Shown here piece by piece: positions 1-10,372 of a stretch of 13,507 bases of DNA; position 1 is the stretch's first letter; every line of letters starts with the position of its first letter. Source of the stretch: Candidatus Faecivivens stercorigallinarum (GTDB lineage: Bacteria > Bacillota > Clostridia > Oscillospirales > Ruminococcaceae). The translations under genes were made by a program, and so were the position numbers. The stretch spans positions 1 to 13,507 of the forward strand of contig DVLN01000204.1 in the NCBI GenBank assembly GCA_018715465.1. Direction: 5' to 3'. The notes beneath the pieces were generated by a model, which saw only the letters and a list, made by a program, of their open reading frames with translations, searched no databases and was not told the origin of the DNA.

Positions 1-117
1 TTGAACGATTTGGAGTATCCATATACGATCATCCTTTCTATTTTTTGCCGTAAAAATCGCGGCAGATACAGTATGGCCACCAGTGCGAAAAATATGCAGT
101 GAATATTTGCATCGCCA
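1..117. other. Left edge: possible 3' end of an upstream gene and rubrerythrin leader
   Basis: This stretch lies before the rubrerythrin gene. Two plus-strand frames are open from the window edge. One ends in TAA at 51-53 and reads ERFGVSIYDHPFYFLP, which looks like a natural protein C-terminus. The other runs to a TGA at 100-102. Neither can be assigned to a family, so a truncated upstream gene is only possible. A weak promoter-like pair, TTGCCG (45-50) and TACAGT (67-72) with a 16-base spacer, could serve the rubrerythrin, but each element matches the consensus at only four of six positions. I see no clear terminator. Confidence 0.25.
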
Positions 118-177
118 TTGCAAAAACTGATGTTGCAGCCGTCCATTGATGCGCTTTTTAAGGAAAGGATGAAGTAT

Positions 178-777
178 ATGAACAATCAGAATCAGCTGAT
201 GCAGAGTGAGACGCTCAAAAATTTAATGCGTGCCTTTGCGGGTGAGAGCCAGGCACGCAACCGCTATACCATTGCCGCTGCCGCTGCTGAAGAACAAAAC
301 CAGCACCTGCTTGCGGAGGTCTTTCGGTTTACTGCCCGTCAGGAAAAGGAACATGCCGCTCTGCTGTGGCAGAAGATGTCCGCTGTGAGCGGGCAGACAA
401 TTGATATCTGCGGCGGGTATCCGGTGGAAACATCTCAGGACCTGGTGCGTCAACTGCGGTCATCTGTCGGCAACGAACGGGCAGAGGCGGAAACTGTCTA
501 TCCGTCTTTTGCCAAGACGGCGAGAGAGGAAGGATTTACCGCGGAAGCGATGCTGTTTGAACAGCTGGCAAAGATCGAAAGAGGACATGCTGAAAGATTT
601 GAACGGTTTGCCGACCTTGCTTCCCAGCAGAAACTGTTTTCCGGCGGCGTCCAGGGATGGCTCTGCCTCAACTGCGGCCATCTGTATGAAGGAGAGTCGG
701 CACCGGCACAATGCCCGGTTTGCGCCCATCCGCAAGGCTATTTTATCCGTTCTGATCTTTCTCCCTTCCGCGGCTGA
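178..777 (+). CDS. rbr: Rubrerythrin (diiron peroxidase with rubredoxin-like tail)
   Basis: A 199-residue rubrerythrin, which reduces hydrogen peroxide in the cytoplasm of anaerobes using electrons from rubredoxin or NADH-dependent partners. The N-terminal ferritin-like four-helix domain (about 8-150) shows the expected diiron ligands: E23 in AGESQ, E56-x-x-H59, E100/E103 before VYPSF, and E134-x-x-H137. The C-terminal domain has the Fe(SCys)4 knuckles C163-x-x-C166 and C179-x-x-C182, so this is the classical order rather than a reverse rubrerythrin. The ATG at 178 is chosen because AAGGAAAGG (160-168) sits nine bases upstream. An in-frame TTG at 118 and an ATG at 169 lack a properly spaced site. 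The length fits the family (about 190 residues). It appears to be transcribed alone, since the next gene has its own promoter. Family assignment is secure; the physiological substrate is inferred from the family. Confidence 0.95.
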   Translation: MNNQNQLMQSETLKNLMRAFAGESQARNRYTIAAAAAEEQNQHLLAEVFRFTARQEKEHAALLWQKMSAVSGQTIDICGGYPVETSQDLVRQLRSSVGNERAEAETVYPSFAKTAREEGFTAEAMLFEQLAKIERGHAERFERFADLASQQKLFSGGVQGWLCLNCGHLYEGESAPAQCPVCAHPQGYFIRSDLSPFRG

Positions 778-800
778 GCAAAACCGGGCAGGGTAACGTC

Positions 801-829
801 TTGCACTTTGCCACCTGGCGCGCTATAAT
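801..829 (+). promoter_or_regulatory. Sigma-A type promoter for the epimerase gene
   Basis: TTGCAC (801-806), a 17-base spacer and a perfect TATAAT (824-829). Transcription would begin near 836, giving a leader of only about 20 bases containing the ribosome site GAAGGG (841-846). This separates the epimerase from the rubrerythrin upstream. Confidence 0.8.
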
Positions 830-855
830 GGAAGAAAAACGAAGGGATGAATCCG

Positions 856-1857
856 ATGGCGCGTAAAATTCTGATTCTGGGTGGTAATGGTACGATCGGG
901 GAGGCAATCACACGTGAACTGCTTTCCCGGGGCGAAGATGTGACCCTGTTGCTGCGGGAAAACCGCCAGCCCTGTCACCCGACAGCGACTGTGACTGCGG
1001 ACGGTGACGACGAACTGGCACTGCACAGAATCCAGCGGGAGGAAAAATTTGATATTGTCATTAACCTGCTGATCTATACAGCCGAACAGGCAGAAATGAA
1101 CCTTCGGGTTTTTGCGGATGTCCGGCAGCTGATATTTATTAGCACTGTCTGTGTCCACGATCGGGAGCGTGGGGTCGTATTTGACGAACAGAGCCCCTGC
1201 GGCAACCGTTTCAGCCGGTATGGACAGAATAAGCAGGAGGCGGAACTGGTCATGCTCCGGGCAGCTAAGGAGGGCTTTCCGGTGACGATCGTCCGCCCCA
1301 CCCAGACCTACGGCGGAAGAAAGCTGCCGCTGTCGGTCAAGGGCAAGAGTTACTGGGGCATCTGCCAGCGGATTCTCGACGGCAAACCGGTTATCGTTCA
1401 CGGGGACGGTAGCTCTGCGTGGGTCAGCACCTACACGGATGATCTGGCGGCAGGGATCGCGCTGCTGGTCGGAAGGGAAGAGGCACTCGGTGAGATCTGG
1501 CAGATCACTTCCGACGAGGTGCTCACCTGGGACCAGATGTACCATATCCTCGGAGAGGAGCTGGGGCGTCCGCCTAAGATCGTCCATATCCCGACCGACA
1601 TTCTGGTCCGTATAGGGATGGACAGCGGTCTGCGGGGCGATAAGGAGGCAAGCGTGGTATTTGACAACGCTAAGATCAAAAAGCTGGGATTCAGTCCGAA
1701 GGTTTCCTTCCGTCAAGGAGTGCGCAAATATCTGGAGGGAATGGAACAGCATCCCGAATGGAAAACAGAAGACCCTGCCTTTGACGAACGCTGTGACGCG
1801 GTATGTGCGGCGTGGGAAGAAATGGCGAGGGATTTTGTGTCCATCTTTGAAGACTGA
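856..1857 (+). CDS. NAD(P)-dependent epimerase/dehydratase, extended SDR family
   Basis: A 333-residue extended short-chain dehydrogenase/reductase. The N-terminal Rossmann fold carries the dinucleotide-binding loop GGNGTIG (9-15). The catalytic residues are visible as the serine in FISTVCVHD and the pair Y122-x-x-x-K126 (YGQNK). Next come IVRPTQTYG, as in sugar-nucleotide epimerases, and a C-terminal substrate domain with a TSDEVLTWDQMYHILGEELG-like stretch. That last pattern resembles the CSP41-like/atypical epimerase subgroup, whose bacterial substrates are mostly unknown, so I do not name a sugar. ATG 856 is preferred because GAAGGG (841-846) lies nine bases upstream. The in-frame ATG at 847 would abut that site and add three residues (MNP). 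The gene is monocistronic: its own promoter is at 801-829 and a terminator follows at 1888. Fold and cofactor class are well supported; the reaction is not determined. Confidence 0.88.
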   Translation: MARKILILGGNGTIGEAITRELLSRGEDVTLLLRENRQPCHPTATVTADGDDELALHRIQREEKFDIVINLLIYTAEQAEMNLRVFADVRQLIFISTVCVHDRERGVVFDEQSPCGNRFSRYGQNKQEAELVMLRAAKEGFPVTIVRPTQTYGGRKLPLSVKGKSYWGICQRILDGKPVIVHGDGSSAWVSTYTDDLAAGIALLVGREEALGEIWQITSDEVLTWDQMYHILGEELGRPPKIVHIPTDILVRIGMDSGLRGDKEASVVFDNAKIKKLGFSPKVSFRQGVRKYLEGMEQHPEWKTEDPAFDERCDAVCAAWEEMARDFVSIFED

Positions 1858-1887
1858 CGGCAAGATTCCACTGCAAAACAAAAAATA

Positions 1888-1921
1888 CAAAAGCCCGCAT
1901 CGGATAGGATACGGGCTTTTG
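1888..1921. terminator. Bidirectional intrinsic terminator between convergent genes
   Basis: Inverted repeat CAAAAGCCCG (1888-1897) and CGGGCTTTTG (1912-1921). The stem can extend inward by ATC/GAT after one mismatch. On the plus strand the stem ends in TTTTGTT; on the minus strand it is followed by TTTTGTATTTTTT. It lies between the 3' ends of the epimerase (1857) and the carboxypeptidase (1943), so it can terminate both. Confidence 0.85.
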
Positions 1922-1942
1922 TTATGGCTGAAAACAAATGAT

Positions 1943-3670
1943 TCAGCTTCGTTTGTTATTCTGCGGACGGCGGGATGCCGGACGGGAATTATTGGCAGGA
2001 CGGTTGTTTGTTCGTGCGGCGGCTGAGGAGCGGGGAGCAGGACGTTTCTGTTGCGGTTTCCGGCCGCTGCTGGTGGAAGGTCCGCGATAGTTGGAAGACT
2101 TACGGATGTTGTTTCCCGAACGTGGCGGCGAATAATTGCGGGAGGAATTGGGGCGGTTGGGTCCCATCTTACGGGCTGCACGGCGGCGGCGCTGACGGTT
2201 TATATTGATCTGCCGCATGATAAATACCCATGCGACGAACGCAATAATCAGCGTCAGAATCGTCAGCCAGAATCCCGGTGAGGTAAAGAAGTTGGCTACG
2301 CCGCGGCAGAAGGACAGCCAGGCACTCTTTTTCAGCGATTCCTCCGCGACCAGATTGACAGTGGCGATCGTACGGTCCTCCATGCGGATTTCGAGTGTTC
2401 CGAGATAATCCCCCTTGGTAATCGGTGCGTCGATTGGCTCTGTCGGCAGGCTGGCGATCATCTGCAGGGAAGACGAGTCGATCGACTTAAGCATCAGCCG
2501 GTTGACATCATTTTCCGGGACGGCATTGACGACATCCTTGGAAGAGCAAAGGGCAACTTTGGCTTGTCCTTTGACATCGGTCGTCTTGACGATGGTCTGG
2601 AAAGCCCAGTCGTTGAAAGCCCAGTCGTAAAAATTCAGCGTATCCTGATAGCATAGGTTCTGTTCGATTTCGGTGCCGTCAGCATAGTAAATGGGAGCGC
2701 CCATTGTGATCAGCAGATAGTTGTAGGCATCTTTGGAGGCATAGGAAACAAGATTGCGGCCGCTCTCGTCGGTGGTGCCGGTCTTGATCGCGTGGACATT
2801 TTCATCATAATAACTGCTGCTGGGATTCATAATCGTGCAGGTATGGGTGATGGTACGCTGATCATTTTTGTTGGTGGCCGGCATGTCGTAGGAGTAGCTG
2901 GTCGAGATCTCCTTGAAGATATCGTACTGCATCGCATACATCGTGATCCGGTACATATCAATTGCCGTCGTATACTGATTGGCGTCATGCAGACCGCTGG
3001 AGTTGGTAAAGTGGGTATTGGTGCAGCCGAGCTCCTCCGCCTTATCGTTCATCATCTGGACAAAGGCTTCCTCACTGCCGCCGATTGCCTCGGCGATGAT
3101 GCCGGCCGCGTCACAGCCTGAGCGCAGCATCAACGCGTACAGCAGGTCGATCATCCGCAGTTCTTCACCCGGATACAGCCCGGCATTTGATGCGTTCATC
3201 CCCCACAGATTGTCAAATACCGTATAAGAAGCGGTGGTTGTCGTACCGGTCAGGTCATCACAATTCTCAATTGCCAGCAGGCAGGTCATAATCTTAGCGA
3301 GGGAAGCCGGGTACATCAGTACGTCGGCATTTTTTTCATAAATAACCGTTCCTGAATCAAGGTTGACCAGGTATACAGCGGCCGAATTGACTGTAAAACC
3401 GGTGTCGACGGAAGAATTGCTGTCTTCTGTTTCCGTCCCGTCGGACGTGGTATTCTGATCGGTTCCGTTTGTCTCAGTCGAGTCAGATGTCCCGGATGAA
3501 CTATCGGAAGAGGATTCCGACGAGGTCTGGGAAGAGGAGGAAGCGCCGTCCGAAACAGCTCCGACAGTCAGCGCAGGGGTATAGAAGGATGTGAAGGCAA
3601 GGCTGAGCGAAAGCAGCACAGCGGCCAGACGATATCCAGAAATGAGCGGGAAGAGAGGTCTTTTCTTCAT
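1943..3670 (-). CDS. D-alanyl-D-alanine carboxypeptidase (peptidase S11, PBP5-like), membrane anchored
   Basis: A 575-residue low-molecular-weight penicillin-binding protein that removes the terminal D-Ala from peptidoglycan stem peptides outside the cell. A signal sequence or N-terminal anchor (about 10-35) precedes a Ser/Thr/Asp/Glu-rich linker (about 41-90). The S11 catalytic domain follows, with nucleophile motif S123-L-A-K126, second motif S184-G-C186 and K296-T-G298. The second motif normally reads SxN, so cysteine replaces asparagine here. A beta-rich region (about 365-440) is followed by one transmembrane helix (about 467-485). The final 89 residues hold 25 Arg/Lys and no Asp/Glu, and are predicted cytoplasmic and disordered. 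The family is usually about 380-450 residues; the linker and tail explain the excess. ATG 3670 has AAAGGA eight bases upstream; the TTG two codons earlier is too close to it. The gene has its own promoter (3758-3786). It is dacF/dacA-like, but I leave the symbol blank. Confidence 0.93.
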   Translation of the reverse strand: MKKRPLFPLISGYRLAAVLLSLSLAFTSFYTPALTVGAVSDGASSSSQTSSESSSDSSSGTSDSTETNGTDQNTTSDGTETEDSNSSVDTGFTVNSAAVYLVNLDSGTVIYEKNADVLMYPASLAKIMTCLLAIENCDDLTGTTTTASYTVFDNLWGMNASNAGLYPGEELRMIDLLYALMLRSGCDAAGIIAEAIGGSEEAFVQMMNDKAEELGCTNTHFTNSSGLHDANQYTTAIDMYRITMYAMQYDIFKEISTSYSYDMPATNKNDQRTITHTCTIMNPSSSYYDENVHAIKTGTTDESGRNLVSYASKDAYNYLLITMGAPIYYADGTEIEQNLCYQDTLNFYDWAFNDWAFQTIVKTTDVKGQAKVALCSSKDVVNAVPENDVNRLMLKSIDSSSLQMIASLPTEPIDAPITKGDYLGTLEIRMEDRTIATVNLVAEESLKKSAWLSFCRGVANFFTSPGFWLTILTLIIAFVAWVFIMRQININRQRRRRAARKMGPNRPNSSRNYSPPRSGNNIRKSSNYRGPSTSSGRKPQQKRPAPRSSAAARTNNRPANNSRPASRRPQNNKRS

Positions 3671-3757
3671 CTGCAAAATCCTTTCATCAAATAGCAGAAG
3701 GGGATAGGTCGTATCATATCAATAGGGCGTAGTCAGCCCGCGGAGTCTAATACATCC

Positions 3758-3786
3758 ATTATACCACAATTTACAACGCTTGATAA
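3758..3786 (-). promoter_or_regulatory. Extended -10 promoter for the carboxypeptidase gene
   Basis: Read on the minus strand: TTATCA (3786-3781), a 17-base spacer, and TATAAT (3763-3758) preceded by TGG, giving an extended -10 (TGnTATAAT). The start would be near 3751, leaving a leader of about 80 bases before ATG 3670. The weak -35 is compensated by the extended -10. Confidence 0.65.
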
Positions 3787-3841
3787 GAGGGAAAAAGTAA
3801 ATTAAGCTTGGTAGAATCAAAATATCCTGTTCCAGCTGCAT

Positions 3842-3879
3842 AAAAAAAGCGCACCGCCGGCATTGAACCAGTGATGCGC
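3842..3879 (-). terminator. Intrinsic terminator of the ATP synthase operon
   Basis: On the minus strand, GCGCATC (3879-3873) pairs with GGTGCGC (3855-3849). The stem continues inward through CTGG/CCGG after one A-C mismatch, leaving a TTCAATG loop. Seven T residues follow (3848-3842). It lies 20 bases beyond the atpC stop codon and ends the operon before the carboxypeptidase promoter. Confidence 0.9.
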
Positions 3880-3898
3880 CCCAATTACAGGAAAAGAT

Positions 3899-4318
3899 TT
3901 ATTTATTCCAGGACTGGTAGTGCTCTTTGACCTGCAACCGGTTGATTGCACGGGCGAGCATTGCCTGTGCCGAGCGGTATTCCTGGATGCTGCGTTTCTG
4001 CTGAATTGCCTCTTTGGCGGCGTCTGCTTCACGGCGGGCACGGTTGATGTCGATTTCCTCAGGGCGTTCCGCCGAGTCAATCAAAATCAATACTTCGCCG
4101 TTTTCGACCTTGACCAGTCCGTGGGAAACAGCCGCGATCTGATTGGTACCGCCGGGGGTCCGAAAGTGGAGCATTCCCGGGACGACAGCCGCGATCATGT
4201 TGCTGTGTCCGGCCAGGATGCCATACTGACCGTCCAGTGTCGGGACCGACAGCGATTCGCATTCCCCACAGAAAAAGGGGTGGTCGGCACTCAGGATCTG
4301 AACCTGGAAAGGTGTCAT
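3899..4318 (-). CDS. atpC: F1Fo ATP synthase subunit epsilon
   Basis: A 139-residue epsilon subunit of the central stalk, which binds gamma and the c ring and can inhibit ATP hydrolysis. The N-terminal beta-sandwich (about 1-85) contains the family pattern FQVQILSADHPFF and the region GQYGILAGHSNMIAAVVPG. The C-terminal part (about 90-139) keeps the two-helix hairpin, with the typical EIDINRARREADAAKEAI segment, so a regulatory C-terminal domain is present. Start ATG 4318 follows AAGGAAGG with a seven-base gap, 30 bases after the atpD stop. It is the last gene of the operon, and a terminator follows at once. Length is normal for the family. Confidence 0.96.
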   Translation of the reverse strand: MTPFQVQILSADHPFFCGECESLSVPTLDGQYGILAGHSNMIAAVVPGMLHFRTPGGTNQIAAVSHGLVKVENGEVLILIDSAERPEEIDINRARREADAAKEAIQQKRSIQEYRSAQAMLARAINRLQVKEHYQSWNK

Positions 4319-4348
4319 ACTATCGCCTTCCTTTCGTTAAGCAGCGGC

Positions 4349-5748
<1,400 letters not shown>

Positions 5749-5761
<13 letters not shown>

Positions 5762-6684
5762 ACTTCCCTTTCCTTACGTTGCTGGCGCTTTTTGCGCTGA
5801 GCTCTCTGTGCTTTGGCGCCTGCCGAGACTTCTGTAATTTCCTGCGTGATTGCGGCCTGACGGACCCTGTTGTACTGGAGCGAAAGTTCCTGCAGGAGCT
5901 TTTCAGCATTCTGGTTGGCCGCGTCCATTGCCGTCATACGGGCGTTCTGTTCGCTGCAAAAGCTGTCGATCAGTGCGCTGTAGATAAAGCCGGAAATATA
6001 GCTGTGCATGACGTTGTTGAGCACCACTTCGACCGACGGAACAAACTCGATCGGTTCGGTAAAGGCCTTTTCTCCGGGAGCGGGTGCGTCAAAGTGGGAG
6101 CGATGGAAGGGGAGCAGACGGGTCACGTTTGCTTCAGAAGCAAGACTGCTTTTTAAGTCGGTATAGATGATAAAGATTTTCTTGACTTTACCCTGTACAT
6201 ACTCTTCCAGCAGAATATCGGTGATCTCGCGTGCCCGGTCCATCGTCGGGTTCTGGGCGGTATAAAGAAAGCTCTTTTTGATATGGATGCCCTTCTGTGC
6301 GAAAAAGTGACGGCCATACTCACCGACAACATACAGCTTGGTATCCGGGTGCTGGGCCAGCATCTTTTCCGCTTCCTTGAGGACATTCTGGTTGTAAGCT
6401 CCGGCAAGGCCTTTGTCGGCCGTGATGACCAGACAGCCGAAGGTTCCGTCCAGCGGGTTGGTATCATGGTCATAAGGGTAGAAAAACGGGCTTTCCACAT
6501 CCCGTACCGTACGGAAAATCCGCTTGATCTCCGCCCGCAGTGCGTCAAAGTAGGGACGTACCTGTTCCAGATCGCTGCGCGCTTTGCGCAGTTTGGTGGA
6601 AGCGATCAGATACATCGCGTTGGTGATCTTTTTGGTATCCTTGACGCTTTCGATATGGGTTTTGATTTCTTTTGTGCCGGCCAT
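5749..6684 (-). CDS. atpG: F1Fo ATP synthase subunit gamma, with basic C-terminal extension
   Basis: A 311-residue rotor shaft subunit. The N-terminal helix MAGTKEIKTHIESVKDTKKITNAM and the C-terminal helix with MTAMDAANQNAEKLL and ITQEITEV are the diagnostic coiled-coil segments. A Rossmann-like middle domain begins near GCLVITADKGLAGAYN. Most gamma subunits end a few residues after TQEITE. Here 21 more residues follow (291-311), ten of them Arg or Lys. This tail is encoded partly by the DNA that also holds the atpD ribosome site and start. Start ATG 6684 lies two bases after the atpA stop and has no strong ribosome site of its own, so coupling to atpA is likely. An in-frame TTG (6690) overlapping that stop is a less likely start. 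Confidence 0.96.
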
Positions 6685-6686
6685 CG

Positions 6687-8445
<1,759 letters not shown>

Positions 8446-8459
<14 letters not shown>

Positions 8460-8943
8460 GCGCGTTCCCTCCCTCGGCAATGTTCAGAAACTGATCAAAA
8501 GAATCGGTTTTGCTGCTGCGCATCGCTTTTTCTGCCGACGCGATGGCCAGTTCGCTCAGTTCACGTTTTGCGGCGTTCATCATCCGGTCATGTTCGCGGT
8601 CGGCGTTTGCCTTGGCGTCAGCCAGGATCTTGGCGGCCTGTTCTCTGGTCTCAGCCAGCTGCTGTTCAGTAGCGCGGTCTGCGTCAGCCTGTGCTTCAGC
8701 GCGGCGGGCGCGGATTTCTTCTTCGACGCTGTCCAGTTTCTGCTGGCGTTCTTTGACCAGTTCGTCAGCGGAGGCGAGACGGGCATGTGCCTGGTCGTCC
8801 ATTTCCTTATAATAAGCGGTACGCTTGTCCATAAAATCCTTGACCGGTTTATACAGCAGGAAGTAGAGGCCGCCGGCCAGGATTGCAAAGTTGAGCAGAT
8901 GCAGCAGAATCTGCTGCCAGTCGATATTCAGCGGGATATTCAT
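8446..8943 (-). CDS. atpF: F1Fo ATP synthase subunit b (peripheral stalk)
   Basis: A 165-residue stalk subunit. One N-terminal membrane helix (about 9-31, ILLHLLNFAILAGGLYFLLY) ends in the family motif YKPVKDFMDKR. A long charged coiled coil follows (about 35-140), rich in Ala, Glu, Arg and Gln. In known enzymes the b C-terminus binds the delta C-terminal domain, which here is encoded immediately downstream at the N-terminus of alpha. The last residues (QFLNIAEGGNAHDGA) do not resemble the usual FIDEL-like ending. The start is uncertain: AAAGGA directly touches ATG 8955 but lies 12 bases before ATG 8943, so 8943 is preferred. Starting at 8955 would add MVNH. There is a single b gene and no b' copy. 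It overlaps the downstream gene by 14 bases. Confidence 0.93.
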
Positions 8944-8988
8944 GTGATTGACCATTCCTTTCCATTTCAGCTGTGATGACTGCCAGGT

Positions 8989-9399
8989 TTACAGGACAAA
9001 GATGATCAGGATAACGACCAACAGTGCGTAGATGATCGCAGTTTCGATAAAGACCAGACCGAGCATCAGCGTTGTTCTGATCTTGCCCTCGACCTCAGGC
9101 TGACGGGAGATACCTTCGACAGATTTGCCGACCGAGCTGCCCATACCGATTGCACCACCGCATGCAGCCAGGCCGATTGCGATACCGGCGCCAAGAGCTT
9201 TCATGCCGAGGGTGTTGCTGCCGGAAGCGTCGGCGTCGTCCTGCGTCTCGATGGTCTGAGAAGCAGAGGTAGAAGGAGTTGCATCGCTCTTGTCATCGCC
9301 CTCAGCGAAAGCGGGGATAATCATGACGATCATGCCGATGATAACGGCAAGCAGGATAGCGGGCAGAAGTTTCATAGCTTTGTTCATAACTTTATTCAT
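8989..9399 (-). CDS. atpE: F1Fo ATP synthase subunit c with N-terminal signal peptide and acidic linker
   Basis: A 136-residue c-ring proteolipid; typical c is about 70-90. Residues 64-136 form the usual hairpin: TMH1 with a glycine-rich face (GLAACGGAIGMGSSVG), the polar loop R99-Q-P-E102, and TMH2 with the ion-carrying carboxylate E119 in FIETAIIY. Ahead of this lies a signal-peptide-like segment: a basic start (MNKVMNKAMK), a hydrophobic core (11-28) and a PAFA-E site cleavable after A32. An acidic Ser/Thr-rich linker (33-63) follows. Start ATG 9399 has GGAGG eight bases upstream; an in-frame codon at 9450 lacks this. The position of a Na+-binding glutamine in TMH1 is M86, while T120 and Y124 fit the Na+ type, so ion choice is unclear. 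Subunit identity is secure; cleavage is predicted from sequence only. Confidence 0.95.
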   Translation of the reverse strand: MNKVMNKAMKLLPAILLAVIIGMIVMIIPAFAEGDDKSDATPSTSASQTIETQDDADASGSNTLGMKALGAGIAIGLAACGGAIGMGSSVGKSVEGISRQPEVEGKIRTTLMLGLVFIETAIIYALLVVILIIFVL

Positions 9400-9450
9400 G
9401 TTGAATTCCTCCAAAATGTCTTGACAGATTGTCTTGATACCAGCCGGCAC

Positions 9451-10299
9451 TCAGGCAGCGGTCTGGGCTTTTTCAGCTTTTGCTTTTTTGGGTTCCTTAT
9501 GGGAAGGTTCCGAGACCTCTCCGTAATACAGCGCGGTCAGCATTGTCAGGACGTAGGTCTGGATCAGCGCATGCAGCAGGGTGAACAGTACCGCGACAAC
9601 GACCGGCAGTACAAAGCTGAGGTGAATATAATAGTAAACCAGCTCGGTGACCAGCAGGCCGCTCAGCAGCGCGCCGAAGAGTCGGAAGCTCATTGAGATC
9701 GGCAGCGAGAATTCCTTGAGGGTCTTCCCGATACCTCTGACACCGTTGCCGGCAATACCGCCCGACATGATGATCAGATAGGACAGACAGCCCATCGCAA
9801 TTGCTGCGTTGACGTCCGACAGCGGCGCCGGCAGTGCGACCGAATGACCGCTGGTGGTGACCACCTGGAACCCGAACAGTTCAAACAGCGTTCCGACAAA
9901 GATGTATACACCGGCTCCAAAGATGTACGCGCCCAGAAAACCATGTCTCCACGGGCTGTTGCTCTTGGCCAGGTTGTCAAACAGGCCGACCACCTGTTCA
10001 ATCACCATCTGGAACTTTCCGGGTACGTATTTGAACCGCGGAATCGCAAAAATACGGATCAGCGCCGCTGCCACAAGCAGCACCACCGTAACGACCATCC
10101 CCGAGATCAGTGCGGGGTTGACCTCTTTCAGACCGAAAAGGCTGATCTGATTGGACTCGTGCAGAACTGCGTCCCGCATCGTTTCCTGAATGGTCTCTGC
10201 CTTTTCACCGCCCAGCCCGGTCAGCACACATGCGGCTGCCAGCAGGGCGACAATGGCGATCCAGACGATCAGCAGGGCCCTTTTTTTCGTTTTGTTCAT
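9451..10299 (-). CDS. atpB: F1Fo ATP synthase subunit a
   Basis: A 282-residue membrane stator subunit that forms the two half-channels for ion passage beside the c ring. The essential arginine is visible as R206 in SMSFRLFG, followed by ALLSG where many homologues have NMxAG. E219 (VTELVYYY) and the late helix HALIQTYVLTML supply the conserved polar residues. Hydrophobic segments lie near 8-30, 63-84, 121-145, 165-185, 200-225 and 228-258. The C-terminal tail is Lys/Ala/Glu rich (EPKKAKAEKAQ). Start ATG 10299 has AGGAAGGAG seven bases upstream; the frame stays open to a GTG at 10419 without a comparable site. It is the first gene of the operon, with no atpI ahead of it, and lies 51 bases before atpE. 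Confidence 0.95.
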   Translation of the reverse strand: MNKTKKRALLIVWIAIVALLAAACVLTGLGGEKAETIQETMRDAVLHESNQISLFGLKEVNPALISGMVVTVVLLVAAALIRIFAIPRFKYVPGKFQMVIEQVVGLFDNLAKSNSPWRHGFLGAYIFGAGVYIFVGTLFELFGFQVVTTSGHSVALPAPLSDVNAAIAMGCLSYLIIMSGGIAGNGVRGIGKTLKEFSLPISMSFRLFGALLSGLLVTELVYYYIHLSFVLPVVVAVLFTLLHALIQTYVLTMLTALYYGEVSEPSHKEPKKAKAEKAQTAA

Positions 10300-10314
10300 A
10301 GGCAAGCTCCTTCC

Positions 10315-10343
10315 TGCCGGACAGTGGCTGTGCTCATCCGGCA
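10315..10343 (-). repeat. Hairpin abutting the atpB ribosome-binding site
   Basis: In the atp mRNA, TGCCGGA (10343-10337) can pair with TCCGGCA (10321-10315): seven base pairs, 15-base loop. The last A of the 3' arm is the first base of the Shine-Dalgarno AGGAAGGAG. The stem leaves the ribosome site almost wholly single-stranded, so it could aid, protect or tune translation. Visible as a repeat; its role is inference. Confidence 0.5.
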
Positions 10344-10372
10344 ACTCATCTTTCATGCCAACTGCTTTTCCG

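Noticed and set aside
823..2181. Minus-strand open frame (452 codons) opposite the epimerase
   Set aside because: Runs through the bidirectional terminator and into the carboxypeptidase gene; the plus-strand frame has the Rossmann and YxxxK motifs and a promoter.
9400..9450. Longer c subunit starting at 9450, right after atpB
   Set aside because: No ribosome site there, while GGAGG is correctly placed before ATG 9399.
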